28,229 nucleotides of DNA from a virus. The position numbers and the translations under genes are program-made. The notes beneath the pieces were generated by a model. It made no database searches, had not been told where the DNA came from, and saw nothing but the letters and a program-made list of their open reading frames with translations. Each line of letters begins with the position of its first letter. Position 1 is the first letter of the stretch. Shown here one piece after another: positions 7,788 through 15,091 of the stretch. The stretch is taken from the IMG/VR virus record IMGVR_UViG_3300006617_000247, positions 1 to 28,229 of that record; one strand, given 5' to 3'.

Positions 7788-8615
7788 CTAGTTTGAATCT
7801 TTTTCGCGGTGGGTTTTGTTTATGTCAACTGCTGACTTTAGCACTGATAAAGGACTGCCGCCTTTGCATGTAAGTTTAGCATAGTACAATAATGCATCTG
7901 TATCTTTTGGAAAACATGTACCACCAAAACCAAATTTACCATCTGGTCCAGGTACTTGCATGTGGCTCTTGCCAACACGTTCGTCTTTCTCTAACATTTC
8001 AGTAAAGTGTTCCCAAGAACTGTTAGAGCCACTTGCTTCAAACAAGTCGTGTAGTTCATTAAAGAATGCTACTTTAGTTGCTAACCAACTGTTAATTGTG
8101 TATTTGAGGAAACTTGCTGTGATTAAATCTGTTTTAAATGTAGGCACAATCTTAACAGAACTGTGTCTCACATAAGCCTTTTCAACTATTTCGCACTCTT
8201 TCCATTTGCCACCTAATACTTGCATACTAGGATTTGTAAAGTCGTAATCTGCGTTTGATTCTCTAAGGAATTCTGGATTGTACACAATTTTTAAGTCGTA
8301 CATCTTTTTGAATTTTGTTAGATAGTAAGGCGTGATTGTGCTTTTAAGTACAACTATGCCTTTATATTTTAATCTATCTAGTTGATCAAGCATTTCCTTA
8401 ACAATGCTTATATCTACGTCTTGGTGTGTATCTTGTCTAGGTGTAGGCAGGCATACAAAAGTAATACTAGGACTTTCATCGACAAGTTTTTCTAAGGGAA
8501 TGTTCCCGTCAACTTTAGGATCAACTATAAACTTCTCGACATCCTTATTAAAACCTTTGTTGACAGCACCGCCTACAAAACCGCAACCGATAATACCAAG
8601 TCTAAGAGTTGACAT
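7788..8615 (-). CDS. UDP-glucose/nucleotide-sugar dehydrogenase, short form
   Basis: A 275-aa member of the UDP-glucose/GDP-mannose dehydrogenase family, which oxidise a nucleotide sugar to the uronic acid with NAD. The Rossmann motif GIIGCGFVGGAV is at residues 7-18 and NPEFLRES at 113-120. The central helix carries K171 and N175, and the catalytic cysteine is C234 in GFGGTCFPKD. Full-length family members are about 390-450 aa. This one ends about 40 residues after the catalytic cysteine, so it lacks most of the C-terminal UDP-binding domain. It could be a shortened enzyme with another substrate, or be inactive. The ATG overlaps the upstream stop (TAATG). Confidence 0.82.
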   Translation of the reverse strand: MSTLRLGIIGCGFVGGAVNKGFNKDVEKFIVDPKVDGNIPLEKLVDESPSITFVCLPTPRQDTHQDVDISIVKEMLDQLDRLKYKGIVVLKSTITPYYLTKFKKMYDLKIVYNPEFLRESNADYDFTNPSMQVLGGKWKECEIVEKAYVRHSSVKIVPTFKTDLITASFLKYTINSWLATKVAFFNELHDLFEASGSNSSWEHFTEMLEKDERVGKSHMQVPGPDGKFGFGGTCFPKDTDALLYYAKLTCKGGSPLSVLKSAVDINKTHREKDSN

Positions 8616-8833
8616 TAGACCAAACTAGCAACTAGTTTAACGGCATCAATTACTTTTCCAACCATAATTGCATCGGCTTCTGTACCAATCCTTCCACTAA
8701 TTTTTGCAGAGTCTGTGATGTCTTCAACTAGTTCGTTGTATTCATCTTCTGACATATCACCTGCTTCTACTAATGCTTTAAGTTCTAGTACTTGTGATTT
8801 TAAATCTTCTTCTAATTTTGTGTAATCGCTCAT
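8615..8833 (-). CDS. Small acidic helical protein, unknown
   Basis: A 72-aa protein starting MSDYTKLEED. It is mostly helical and acidic in its first 45 residues (LKALVEAGDMSEDEYNELVE), ending in a hydrophobic segment GKVIDAVKLVASLV. The segment DMSEDEYNELVEDI resembles the short SHOCT-like helical motif (MSEEEYxxLK), though that is tentative. It overlaps the preceding lipoprotein gene by 4 nt and the following dehydrogenase gene by 1 nt, so all three are likely co-translated. Confidence 0.7.
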   Translation of the reverse strand: MSDYTKLEEDLKSQVLELKALVEAGDMSEDEYNELVEDITDSAKISGRIGTEADAIMVGKVIDAVKLVASLV

Positions 8834-9207
8834 TTCTTTCTATCTCCAAATGTATCCATTGCCTCATCTACTAACTTCGAGATGTTGCCCCTTTTAATTC
8901 TACAGTATGCGGCTGACGGATTTTCTCTTTCAGTTAGTTCTACTGTTAAGCCATGTATGCCAGCATATATTTCTGCAATGTTTGCCTTAAGTGTACCTTC
9001 ACTGTATTTCATAAGTACAGCACTATTAAATCTCATACTTGCTAACTCTACACCGTCGCATGTTTCACTAAGACTTGATAATACAGATAGTTCGGCAAGT
9101 TTCATATACTCGTTGCCATCAAACTCTTCTGGGATATAATCTCCCCAGTTTGCACATCCACTAACAATCAGTACTGTTGCTAGTAATCCTAAAAATTGTT
9201 TTTTCAT
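8830..9207 (-). CDS. Predicted phage lipoprotein
   Basis: A 125-aa protein with a classic lipoprotein signal: MKKQFLG, then a hydrophobic core, then a lipobox VSGC with the acylated cysteine at C18. Residues 19-20 are Ala-Asn, which gives no inner-membrane retention signal, so outer-membrane sorting is likely in a Gram-negative host. The mature part of about 107 residues is mostly helical with two further cysteines. Possible roles include an outer-membrane spanin subunit or surface exclusion. However, no inner-membrane spanin partner is evident beside it, so I leave the function open. Confidence 0.75.
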   Translation of the reverse strand: MKKQFLGLLATVLIVSGCANWGDYIPEEFDGNEYMKLAELSVLSSLSETCDGVELASMRFNSAVLMKYSEGTLKANIAEIYAGIHGLTVELTERENPSAAYCRIKRGNISKLVDEAMDTFGDRKK

Positions 9208-9216
9208 ATCAGTCTC

Positions 9217-9480
9217 CTATGGAACGTAATTTATATTGGCTTTCTTGCCTTCAAGTACTTCTTGTACTCGTTCCTGTTTTTTCTCTGCTAACCATTCTTC
9301 TTCACCTGCGTATGTAGGTGCATTATCTAAAATCTTTTGTAGTTCAAACAAAACTTCGTAACACTTCTTTTTACAACCCCATCCATTGAATCCATCAATG
9401 CGTGGGTCTACCATAACGTGATACCATTGCTGTAACTGTTCTTTAATTGTCTTGGTACCTGTCCTTTCTATGTATGGCAT
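9217..9480 (-). CDS. Unknown 87-aa protein
   Basis: An 87-aa protein starting MPYIERTGTK. It has a conserved-looking middle with aromatic and cysteine residues (GFNGWGCKKKCYEVLFELQ, with the cysteines in a CKKKC pair) and a charged helical C-terminus. There is no membrane segment or signal peptide. The CxxxC pair could form a disulfide or bind metal, but there is no second pair. It sits between the small membrane-protein gene and the lipoprotein gene in a tightly packed run, with 1-nt and 9-nt gaps. The function is unknown. Confidence 0.7.
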   Translation of the reverse strand: MPYIERTGTKTIKEQLQQWYHVMVDPRIDGFNGWGCKKKCYEVLFELQKILDNAPTYAGEEEWLAEKKQERVQEVLEGKKANINYVP

Positions 9481-9481
9481 G

Positions 9482-9673
9482 TTACTCCTGGTCTTCTTTG
9501 TTTTGTGCTACTTGTAATCCTTGTCCCATCATTACAAAAAAGAATGCTGGTATAAAGTACCATGGACTGGCTCCTGCAAAAAGTACTGCTCCTAAGAACA
9601 TTAGTCCTGCAAGTCCAAACGTATTGAACCATGGGTTAGTTTTGGGTTTATTATTTTGATCTATCCATTTCAT
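9482..9673 (-). CDS. Small two-helix membrane protein
   Basis: A 63-aa protein with two predicted transmembrane helices: about residues 17-35 (FNTFGLAGLMFLGAVLFAG) and 38-52 (WYFIPAFFFVMMGQG). Both termini are polar. Its start overlaps the end of the co-chaperonin gene by 4 nt (ATGA-type junction). Size and topology would fit a holin or a modifier of the host membrane, but many tiny phage membrane proteins share these traits, so no role is assigned. Confidence 0.7.
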   Translation of the reverse strand: MKWIDQNNKPKTNPWFNTFGLAGLMFLGAVLFAGASPWYFIPAFFFVMMGQGLQVAQNKEDQE

Positions 9674-10047
9674 TGGTCTAATGGGTTCCTGTACACACCA
9701 TCAAATGCTGTGTCCTTGTTATAATACATAGTATTGTCAGGTGCTTCGTCGGATACGGCTAGACATCCTTTGCCATCTAATAGCCATACATCACCTTTAC
9801 CGTCTTCTAGTCTATCGTCTTTTAACTCTATGGACTCACTCCAACGACCGTATTCCACATATACCCATTGTCCTGGTGTTACCCAATCAATGTCTGGTCC
9901 TACTTCTAATATTTCAAACCAACGTGGTGTAATACCTTCATTGCTACCTGCTGTTGATTTAATTAATAATCCTGACTCCGTGACTGTGTCTTTGAAGTCG
10001 CCGTTGATTGCTAGTATTCGATCTTTAATCGCTCTCAGTTGTGTCAT
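9670..10047 (-). CDS. GroES/gp31-like co-chaperonin
   Basis: A 125-aa protein resembling GroES and the T4 co-chaperonin gp31, which cap host GroEL and support folding of the phage capsid protein. The visible pattern is an N-terminal LRAIKDRILAI strand (GroES: PLxDRVLV), a mobile-loop-like region with VTESGLLIKST, then the ILEVGPDIDWVTPGQWVYVEYG block (GroES: GxVxAVGxG...V.xGDxVxF). The segment DVWLLDGKGCLAV matches the final beta strands. It is longer than bacterial GroES (about 97 aa) and near gp31 (111 aa). The 5' end overlaps the upstream gene by 23 nt. Confidence 0.72.
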   Translation of the reverse strand: MTQLRAIKDRILAINGDFKDTVTESGLLIKSTAGSNEGITPRWFEILEVGPDIDWVTPGQWVYVEYGRWSESIELKDDRLEDGKGDVWLLDGKGCLAVSDEAPDNTMYYNKDTAFDGVYRNPLDQ

Positions 10048-10348
10048 TTTTTACCTTGTTTAGTGCTGTCTGTGTGTTAAGCATGTCTAGTAAGTCGCTT
10101 TCGCCCATGCCCTCGATTATATCTAGTAATGCAGATAATCTCTCTAGTTTCTTTTCAGTGATAACTACATCACCTAATGTAATTGTGTTAGGTATTGATG
10201 TAGTAAATGTATAGTTGTCAGAGAAACTAAGTACGTCTAAGTCATTGTCTAAGTTGTCGACTGTTACTGTAACTGTATCGCTAAGTGAGACGGCTGAATC
10301 GCCCATCGTGATTGTGTAATTACTGTCGTTGTAATTAGGTATTTGCAT
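10025..10348 (-). CDS. Unknown protein with beta-rich N-terminal half
   Basis: A protein of about 107 aa. Its first 65 residues are a Thr/Ser/Asp-rich, strand-like repeat of the kind xxVTVTVDNLDNDLDVL, with two similar segments around ITMGDSAVSLSDTVTV and ITLGDVVITEKK. The C-terminal part is helical (KLERLSALLDIIEGMGESDLLDML). Three in-frame ATGs lie close together (10357, 10354, 10348). I chose the last because a GAGG ribosome binding site is about 9 nt upstream. It overlaps the 169-aa gene before it and the co-chaperonin gene after it. A virion-associated role is possible but not shown. Confidence 0.65.
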   Translation of the reverse strand: MQIPNYNDSNYTITMGDSAVSLSDTVTVTVDNLDNDLDVLSFSDNYTFTTSIPNTITLGDVVITEKKLERLSALLDIIEGMGESDLLDMLNTQTALNKVKNDTTESD

Positions 10349-10844
10349 CCTCATCATCCTCTTCGTAGTATGGTACCATTTCTATGTCGCCATTAGGAAG
10401 TTCAACTTCCTTCCATCCTAGTGGCTGTGGTATTTCTTCGACTTCTTCCGGCTCTGCAAACTCGTCTGGCTCTTCTATAGCCTCGAGTTTATCTTCTAAA
10501 ACTTCTTCAACTGTATCTACAACACTAGGTTCTTCCTGTGCTTTACGTTTGTTTTCTTTTGCTGTTTTGGCTGTTTTAGGTTCCATTGGAACATCTTTAT
10601 CTGGTTCTGCTTTTACTGTAGGCATTTCACCTTTTAAACTTACTTGAGATGTACTACTTGAAGGATTCTCTTTATAGTATGCTCTAACTCTATCTTCGTT
10701 AGGGCGAACAATCTCGCCACCAGGACCCATCTCATCACCAGCGGCATTTACTTTCATATTGCCTACTGCAGGAGATTCCTTATTGGCCGCAATCAAGGCA
10801 TCCATATCAATCGATTGTCCTCTGTTGCTTTTTCTTGTTACCAT
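10335..10844 (-). CDS. Unknown acidic phage protein with Gly-rich N-terminal motif
   Basis: A 169-aa protein. The N-terminal 55 residues carry the conserved-looking pattern RGQSIDMDALIAANKESPAV, then GNMKVNAAGDEMGPGGEIV, which I associate with a family widespread in T4-like marine phages and of unknown function. The remainder is low complexity: first Lys/Pro-rich, then strongly acidic (EEVLEDKLEAIEEPDEFAEP), and probably disordered. It follows the DnaE-like gene by 7 nt. A structural or scaffold-like role is possible because of the acidic disordered tail, but this is inference. Confidence 0.72.
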   Translation of the reverse strand: MVTRKSNRGQSIDMDALIAANKESPAVGNMKVNAAGDEMGPGGEIVRPNEDRVRAYYKENPSSSTSQVSLKGEMPTVKAEPDKDVPMEPKTAKTAKENKRKAQEEPSVVDTVEEVLEDKLEAIEEPDEFAEPEEVEEIPQPLGWKEVELPNGDIEMVPYYEEDDEDANT

Positions 10845-10851
10845 AATATCC

Positions 10852-11325
10852 TCATTTCAAAAATTCTTTTATATCTAAGTTATATTTAACCGAATCTACC
10901 TTATGTACACCCAATAAATAGAGTATATAACTTGCAACACTACTTCCTCTTCCTACACCCCATACAAGGTTGTTTTTTCTCATAGTGTCAATTATATATA
11001 TCAATAATTGCAGTATAGGAAATAGGTTCCTGGCTTTAAATTCGGCTAATTCCATCTCTACTCTTGCCGTGGCTGGATTACTGCCTACGCCTTGGCTTTT
11101 TGGAATTAGCGAAATAATGTATTCCTCAATATCTATATCTTTATAGTGTTGTGGAATGTTAAAATCTTTGCTCCAGTTACCCTTACTTACTAACTCTTCT
11201 AAATCTAATTCAAACGATGCGTTGTTGTATTCTTTTACAACATCGTCTTCAAAGGGTATGTTTACTAATGATCTGTTACGATATAGTAATTCAATACCTG
11301 TAGATTCAGAGTTTTTTATTTCCAT
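10852..11325 (-). CDS. Stand-alone fragment of DnaE-type DNA polymerase III alpha
   Basis: A 157-aa protein whose residues 85-157 resemble the segment of bacterial DnaE that leads into the polymerase palm: a helix with RVEMELAEFK, then LVWGVGRGSSVASYILYLLGV (DnaE: [22 protein letters not shown]) with GRGSS at 125-129, then VDSVKYNLDIKEFL (DnaE: DPLxYDLLFERFL). It stops just before the position of the catalytic aspartates (the DFDxDF block), so it cannot be a polymerase alone. The frame is intact, starts 8 nt downstream of a sigma70-like -10, and has no obvious ribosome binding site. It may be a decoy for host replisome partners, a nucleotide-binding protein, or a relic. Confidence 0.7.
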   Translation of the reverse strand: MEIKNSESTGIELLYRNRSLVNIPFEDDVVKEYNNASFELDLEELVSKGNWSKDFNIPQHYKDIDIEEYIISLIPKSQGVGSNPATARVEMELAEFKARNLFPILQLLIYIIDTMRKNNLVWGVGRGSSVASYILYLLGVHKVDSVKYNLDIKEFLK

Positions 11326-11332
11326 AATCGTT

Positions 11333-11361
11333 ATTATTACATATAATATTGTTTATGTCAA
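11333..11361 (-). promoter_or_regulatory. Sigma70-like promoter for the DnaE-fragment operon
   Basis: On the minus strand TTGACA (11356-11361), a 17-bp spacer and AATAAT (11333-11338, five of six to consensus). It lies in the 46-nt gap between the 249-aa gene and the DnaE-like gene. The start codon at 11325 is only 7 nt after the -10, so the DnaE-like gene would have a very short leader or none. Confidence 0.55.
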
Positions 11362-11371
11362 CCATTTTCTA

Positions 11372-12121
11372 CTATACCAATGTTGGTTTCCATCCAGTTT
11401 CTTTCTTTTCTTTTGCTACTTTATAACCTTTTAAATCTATTACTTGTCCATCTTTAGGAGTTGATTCATCAAACATTTTATCAAATGTTTTATCAATGTA
11501 ATCTAACGGCTCTTTGTTTATGTCATCAACACCTGCTTCGTCTCTGGTTAATAACCACATGTCATGTTCTTCTTGATTTGTTGACATACCATCAACAGTA
11601 CTCATATCATATCTGAACCACCAACTCTGTTCAAAGTGTGCAAGTTCTGGTAACCATTCGTCATGTGTGGGTAGTTCTATCCAAGTATCTTCCTCAAAAC
11701 TATCCACATTGTAGTTATAAGATATTTGCTGATCTGTATCTACTAATGCTAAGTTATCAACAAACGTATTTTTGTCTACAATATGATTCAATTTGCAATG
11801 CAATGCCGCTAAAAATGTTGTCTCGCCTAAATCTGGCATTACTATAATATTGTTATTGTATTTTTCTATAAATTTTAAATCAGGATTACCAATCTGTATA
11901 ATAAAACTGTGATCTAATATTTGCTCTACAAATGTATTAACCTTTGCATAACTTTTGTTTTGTGCCTTTTGTGCTTCTAAGTGAGGATCAACTGCTTCAG
12001 TGTCAACGGTTGTCGTCATGCTGTATGTTAATCTATACTCTGTGGTTTGAATTGCGTTCTGGTCAGTGTCAAGCATTAACACTCGCATAGGAAGTGTTTT
12101 GTTTAGTGTAACTTGTCTCAT
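11372..12121 (-). CDS. Unknown 249-aa phage protein
   Basis: A 249-aa protein starting MRQVTLNKTL. The N-terminal 70 residues are strand-like. The centre has LGETTFLAALHCKLNH and YNVDSFEEDTWIELPTHDEW, and the end is charged (KGYKVAKEKKETGWKP). I find no transmembrane helix, signal peptide or recognised catalytic motif. It is rich in Asp and Thr. It is the last gene of the run beginning with clpP, placed 2 nt after the 108-aa gene. The function is unknown. Confidence 0.75.
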   Translation of the reverse strand: MRQVTLNKTLPMRVLMLDTDQNAIQTTEYRLTYSMTTTVDTEAVDPHLEAQKAQNKSYAKVNTFVEQILDHSFIIQIGNPDLKFIEKYNNNIIVMPDLGETTFLAALHCKLNHIVDKNTFVDNLALVDTDQQISYNYNVDSFEEDTWIELPTHDEWLPELAHFEQSWWFRYDMSTVDGMSTNQEEHDMWLLTRDEAGVDDINKEPLDYIDKTFDKMFDESTPKDGQVIDLKGYKVAKEKKETGWKPTLV

Positions 12122-12123
12122 AA

Positions 12124-12450
12124 TTATTGCCTTGTGCCAGGCTCTCCGGGTTTCTTTTTAGTATATACTTCTATGTATGCATTTACTATATCTTCTTTGG
12201 TATAGTCTGGTGTGTAAGTTATATGATCTGTTTCACCAATATCTAATACCTTGTCTTCTGCTTTTATTCTTTGGGCACTTAATATATCATTGTAAGCCTC
12301 GTTGGCCATTTGTATCATGTTTGTTAATTGATTGTATATAGGACTTGTGGGATTGGTTTTAAACAATCTCTTGTTTAGTTTTTCCATTTCAGCAACTAAC
12401 TTGCCTTCGTTAAGGCCGTTTACATAATCGTAGTAATCAAACCCACTCAT
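12124..12450 (-). CDS. Unknown 108-aa helical protein
   Basis: A 108-aa soluble protein starting MSGFDYYDYVNG. Residues 13-60 form an amphipathic helix-rich region (KLVAEMEKLNKRLFK, then IYNQLTNMIQMANEAYNDILSAQRI), and the rest holds a short strand and a basic C-terminus (YTKKKPGEPGTRQ). The helical pattern suggests a small oligomer or an interaction protein. It overlaps the preceding 110-aa gene by 14 nt. No family is recognised. Confidence 0.7.
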   Translation of the reverse strand: MSGFDYYDYVNGLNEGKLVAEMEKLNKRLFKTNPTSPIYNQLTNMIQMANEAYNDILSAQRIKAEDKVLDIGETDHITYTPDYTKEDIVNAYIEVYTKKKPGEPGTRQ

Positions 12451-12769
12451 GGTAATGTCTCTCCTGGTATCTACAACTTTCTATGCCGCTCATTAATGCC
12501 CATGCTTTTGTTTCTTCATCTTTAAATCGCACTTCATTTTCTCTAACTTGAAAATCCCAAAACTCTTTTAAGCCTAGTTCTTTACACATACTTCTAGTTA
12601 CATGATCAAAGTGGGCTTTGAGTTTTACTCTTGTAGGTCTCCAATCCATCCAACTTTCAAAGAAATATGCAGTACGTTCACTCACAGATGGAGTAAGTGT
12701 ACCAAATGCTTCAAGCATTTCGTCATCGCCAAATATTTCTTGGTATGTTTTACTTCTCTGCGTCTGCAT
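12437..12769 (-). CDS. Unknown 110-aa protein
   Basis: A 110-aa protein rich in aromatic and charged residues (RTAYFFESWMDWRPTRV, then FWDFQVRENEVRFKDEETK). It ends in a His-rich tail (RYQERHYHEWV). There is no membrane segment. It overlaps the VOC-like gene upstream by 20 nt and the 108-aa gene downstream by 14 nt, typical of this compact run. The function is unknown. Confidence 0.7.
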   Translation of the reverse strand: MQTQRSKTYQEIFGDDEMLEAFGTLTPSVSERTAYFFESWMDWRPTRVKLKAHFDHVTRSMCKELGLKEFWDFQVRENEVRFKDEETKAWALMSGIESCRYQERHYHEWV

Positions 12770-13604
12770 AATAAGTGTCCAATGTTTTCTCAGATATATG
12801 TAGATACTGCTTACGTTGTCTAAATATAATATCTAAGTTAGGTGCCGCATTTGGTATCAAGTTTTCAATGGTGTAACTGTTTTCATTGCCACTTGCATTA
12901 CAGTTATAACCTCTAATCTTATGATTAAGAGCACCAAAGTCTAATTGATCTGGTATTTCAAAATGCCTAAGTTCTACACCACCAGACACATAATTTGCTG
13001 TTGTAACAAACACATCGTCTGTGTCGCAAATTACTGAAGGAATGTTATTGTCATTTGATTGTGTGTCCATGAGTATTGTAAATCTGTTGTTTGCACTTAC
13101 AAATGTGTAGTATCTGTTTCCAGTTTTAGTAAATTTAAAACCTAGTTCTTGGTAGAAGTCTCGCATTCTAGCATCAGTGTTATTGTATATAATACCACTA
13201 ACATAATGTAAGCCAGCACCTGAGCCCGGAGTGTTATTCCTTTCTATGTGTTGTAAGGATCTTCTAAGGTCGTTGAAATCTTCTTGAGGCATTAATAGTG
13301 TACGCAACCCTGCACAATTATCTACAATGTACATTCCAGTATCATCTGGATCAGGTTGTGCATTAGTGGATTCAATAGTACCTCTATCACAAAGGAAGCC
13401 AATTCCTGTAATTCCTGCCTTTTGCACGTTACATGCTTTTAGTATCAAGATACAGAGATTTTGCGTCCAAATAACAACATTTCCTTCACTGTTTCTTGTA
13501 CGTTTTGAAAAACCAAGTCTTTCTAGTTGTGATTCTACAACTGTTATAGGCATTTCCTCTGGATTATAAGAGTACTCTAAGAAACTATAGTCTACTTTAT
13601 TCAT
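12750..13604 (-). CDS. Possible VOC (glyoxalase/HPPD-like) fold protein
   Basis: A 284-aa protein with segments resembling the vicinal-oxygen-chelate fold. The clearest is GLHYVSGIIYNNTDARMRDFYQELGFKFTKTGNRYYTFV at about residues 131-170, matching the family pattern of a His-bearing strand, a helix with FYxxLGF, then strands. A second module may lie N-terminal (VVESQLERLGFSKRTRNSEGN, then VVIWTQNLCILIL). Such folds occur in glyoxalases, extradiol and 4-hydroxyphenylpyruvate dioxygenases and in resistance proteins. Metal ligands cannot be placed with certainty, so activity is unclear. It begins 4 nt inside the end of the Fe-S carrier gene. Confidence 0.5.
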   Translation of the reverse strand: MNKVDYSFLEYSYNPEEMPITVVESQLERLGFSKRTRNSEGNVVIWTQNLCILILKACNVQKAGITGIGFLCDRGTIESTNAQPDPDDTGMYIVDNCAGLRTLLMPQEDFNDLRRSLQHIERNNTPGSGAGLHYVSGIIYNNTDARMRDFYQELGFKFTKTGNRYYTFVSANNRFTILMDTQSNDNNIPSVICDTDDVFVTTANYVSGGVELRHFEIPDQLDFGALNHKIRGYNCNASGNENSYTIENLIPNAAPNLDIIFRQRKQYLHISEKTLDTYYADAEK

Positions 13605-13960
13605 ACGTCAAACGTTACACTTTCGCCACAGCCACAAGTACTAGATGCTAATGGAGATTCTATCTCTATAATACTTCCTGCTATGCTAGTTTTCTTGTCA
13701 ACCGTGCTACCTACTAAGTAAGGTTTGCTCAATGTGTCTAAGTAAAAACTCCAACCTTCAAAGTTTATTGAAAACTCATCTAGTCTAATATCCGATGTAG
13801 TTTCTACAGGTTCCCACTCATAGGCAAATCCGGCGCAACCGCCTCCTGTTAGTTTTAATCTTATACCGTGTGCTCCAGTGTCTTCTGCTACTTGCTTGAA
13901 GTGTACCTGAGCACTCTCAGTAATAGTTATTAGTTCTTTTGATGGATCAAATGTTTGCAT
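13601..13960 (-). CDS. A-type Fe-S cluster carrier (IscA/SufA/ErpA family)
   Basis: A 119-aa A-type carrier. These proteins accept Fe-S clusters from the assembly scaffold and hand them to apo-enzymes. All three conserved cysteines are present: C42 in LTGGGCAGFAYEW, and C109 and C111 in the C-terminal STCGCGESVTF. The length is typical. It lies between a 2OG oxygenase gene and the VOC-like gene, overlapping the latter by 4 nt, in the run driven by the sigma70 promoter at 15063-15091. SufE and NfuA homologues elsewhere in the window suggest a phage-encoded set. Which of IscA, SufA or ErpA is closest cannot be told by eye. Confidence 0.92.
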   Translation of the reverse strand: MQTFDPSKELITITESAQVHFKQVAEDTGAHGIRLKLTGGGCAGFAYEWEPVETTSDIRLDEFSINFEGWSFYLDTLSKPYLVGSTVDKKTSIAGSIIEIESPLASSTCGCGESVTFDV

Positions 13961-13964
13961 ACTA

Positions 13965-14450
13965 CTATTTAACCAATTTACACCTTAAATTAACAACATA
14001 GCGACTACCATTTTTAACTTGCATTACGCCATGTCTTACATCATATGTATAATAGACCATATCACCCTGGTCCATATCTACTAGTTCTCCGTCTATCATC
14101 ATATCCCCACCTTTATAATCATCTGGGTGATTTAATTGCAGTATTACACTTAGGTCTGACTCTTGTGCTTCGTGCATATCTAAGTGTGGTGGTATATGAC
14201 TGCCTAAACTGTATTTTAGTATTCTTGCTTCTACTAAATTACAATTAGGTAATGCTGTTTTTATCTTTTTCCAAGCAAAGTCAAACTCTTCATGTGAGAA
14301 TTTGGTTACTAAAAAATGTCCTACAAAACTAGGCCAATGTCTTTCAGTAACTAATCCTTGTAAATCTACCTGGTTAGGTAGTTCTCTATACAATTTATAT
14401 ATGTCTAGTATAGTAGATAAGTCAAGAACTTCTGCTTGTCGCTCAAACAT
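13965..14450 (-). CDS. 2OG-Fe(II) oxygenase (3)
   Basis: A 161-aa 2-oxoglutarate/Fe(II) oxygenase. Visible ligands are H89 and D91 (PPHLDMHEA) and the distal H140 (VRHGVMQV), with R150 (GSRYVVNLRC) as the likely 2-oxoglutarate anchor. The strands LSVILQLN and YKGGDMMIDGE fit the jelly-roll core of small phage and P4H-like members. The substrate is unknown. It sits between clpP (1-nt overlap) and the A-type Fe-S carrier gene (4-nt gap), so three functionally different proteins share one transcript. Confidence 0.87.
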   Translation of the reverse strand: MFERQAEVLDLSTILDIYKLYRELPNQVDLQGLVTERHWPSFVGHFLVTKFSHEEFDFAWKKIKTALPNCNLVEARILKYSLGSHIPPHLDMHEAQESDLSVILQLNHPDDYKGGDMMIDGELVDMDQGDMVYYTYDVRHGVMQVKNGSRYVVNLRCKLVK

Positions 14451-15037
14451 TACCTCTTCTCTACAATTTCGTCTGCTAGTCCCCAGTCAACTGCTTCTTG
14501 AGCCGTTAAGAAATTATCCCTATCCATGCCTGCTTCAAAGTCAGCATAGGTTTTACCTTTGCTGTTGTGCTTAACATAAATTTCTGTGAGGTCTTTTTTC
14601 ATACGTTCAATCTCTCTGTATTGAATCTCAATGTCTGAAGCCATTCCTCTTGCACCACCTGATGGTTGGTGAATCATTGTTCTACTTTTAGGCAATAAAG
14701 ATCTTTTGCCTGGTGCACCTGCTTGGGCAAGTAAACTACCCATTGATGCCGCTTGTCCCATTACTATAGTTGCTACATCTGGTTTGATGTATTGCATAGT
14801 ATCGTACATTGCCATTCCAGCAGTTACTACACCGCCTGGACTATTAATATAAAAACTTATATCTGCGTCTTGATCCTCTGCTTCTAAGAACAGTAGTTGG
14901 GCACAGATACTATTTGAAACTTGATCATTTACTTCACCATTAAGAAACACAATACGTTCTTTTAATAGTCTACTGTAAATGTCGTAACTTCTTTCGCCTT
15001 GTGCTGTTTTCTCAATTACATATGGTACAAAGTTCAT
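14450..15037 (-). CDS. clpP: ClpP serine protease
   Basis: A full-length 195-aa ClpP. The catalytic triad is present: S98 in GQAASMGS, H123 in MIHQPSGG and D172 in MDRDNF. The oligomer-forming INSPGG block is at 64-69. ClpP forms a double heptamer and relies on a Clp ATPase (ClpA/ClpX), so the phage protein presumably uses host unfoldases or alters host ClpP complexes. It could also serve prohead or host-protein turnover. The start ATG has a GGAGA ribosome binding site, and the consensus-like promoter at 15063-15091 lies just upstream. Confidence 0.95.
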   Translation of the reverse strand: MNFVPYVIEKTAQGERSYDIYSRLLKERIVFLNGEVNDQVSNSICAQLLFLEAEDQDADISFYINSPGGVVTAGMAMYDTMQYIKPDVATIVMGQAASMGSLLAQAGAPGKRSLLPKSRTMIHQPSGGARGMASDIEIQYREIERMKKDLTEIYVKHNSKGKTYADFEAGMDRDNFLTAQEAVDWGLADEIVEKR

Positions 15038-15062
15038 TTTATCTCCGTTTGTTTATTCAGTT

Positions 15063-15091
15063 ATTATACATTCTAAATACTGTAAAGTCAA
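15063..15091 (-). promoter_or_regulatory. Strong sigma70-type promoter for clpP run
   Basis: On the minus strand TTGACT (15086-15091), a 17-bp spacer and a perfect TATAAT (15063-15068). The -35 overlaps the sufE stop codon (15088-15090). The clpP ATG is 25 nt beyond the -10. It should drive clpP, the 2OG oxygenase, the Fe-S carrier and the genes after them. Confidence 0.75.

Noticed and set aside
8830-9207. Calling the lipoprotein an o-spanin
   Set aside because: The lipobox is clear, but no inner-membrane spanin partner, endolysin or holin could be recognised next to it, and it is not the usual short Pro-rich form.
10912-10920. Plus-strand AATAAATA
   Set aside because: It lies inside the DnaE-like gene and faces no rightward gene, so it is likely a chance AT-rich match.
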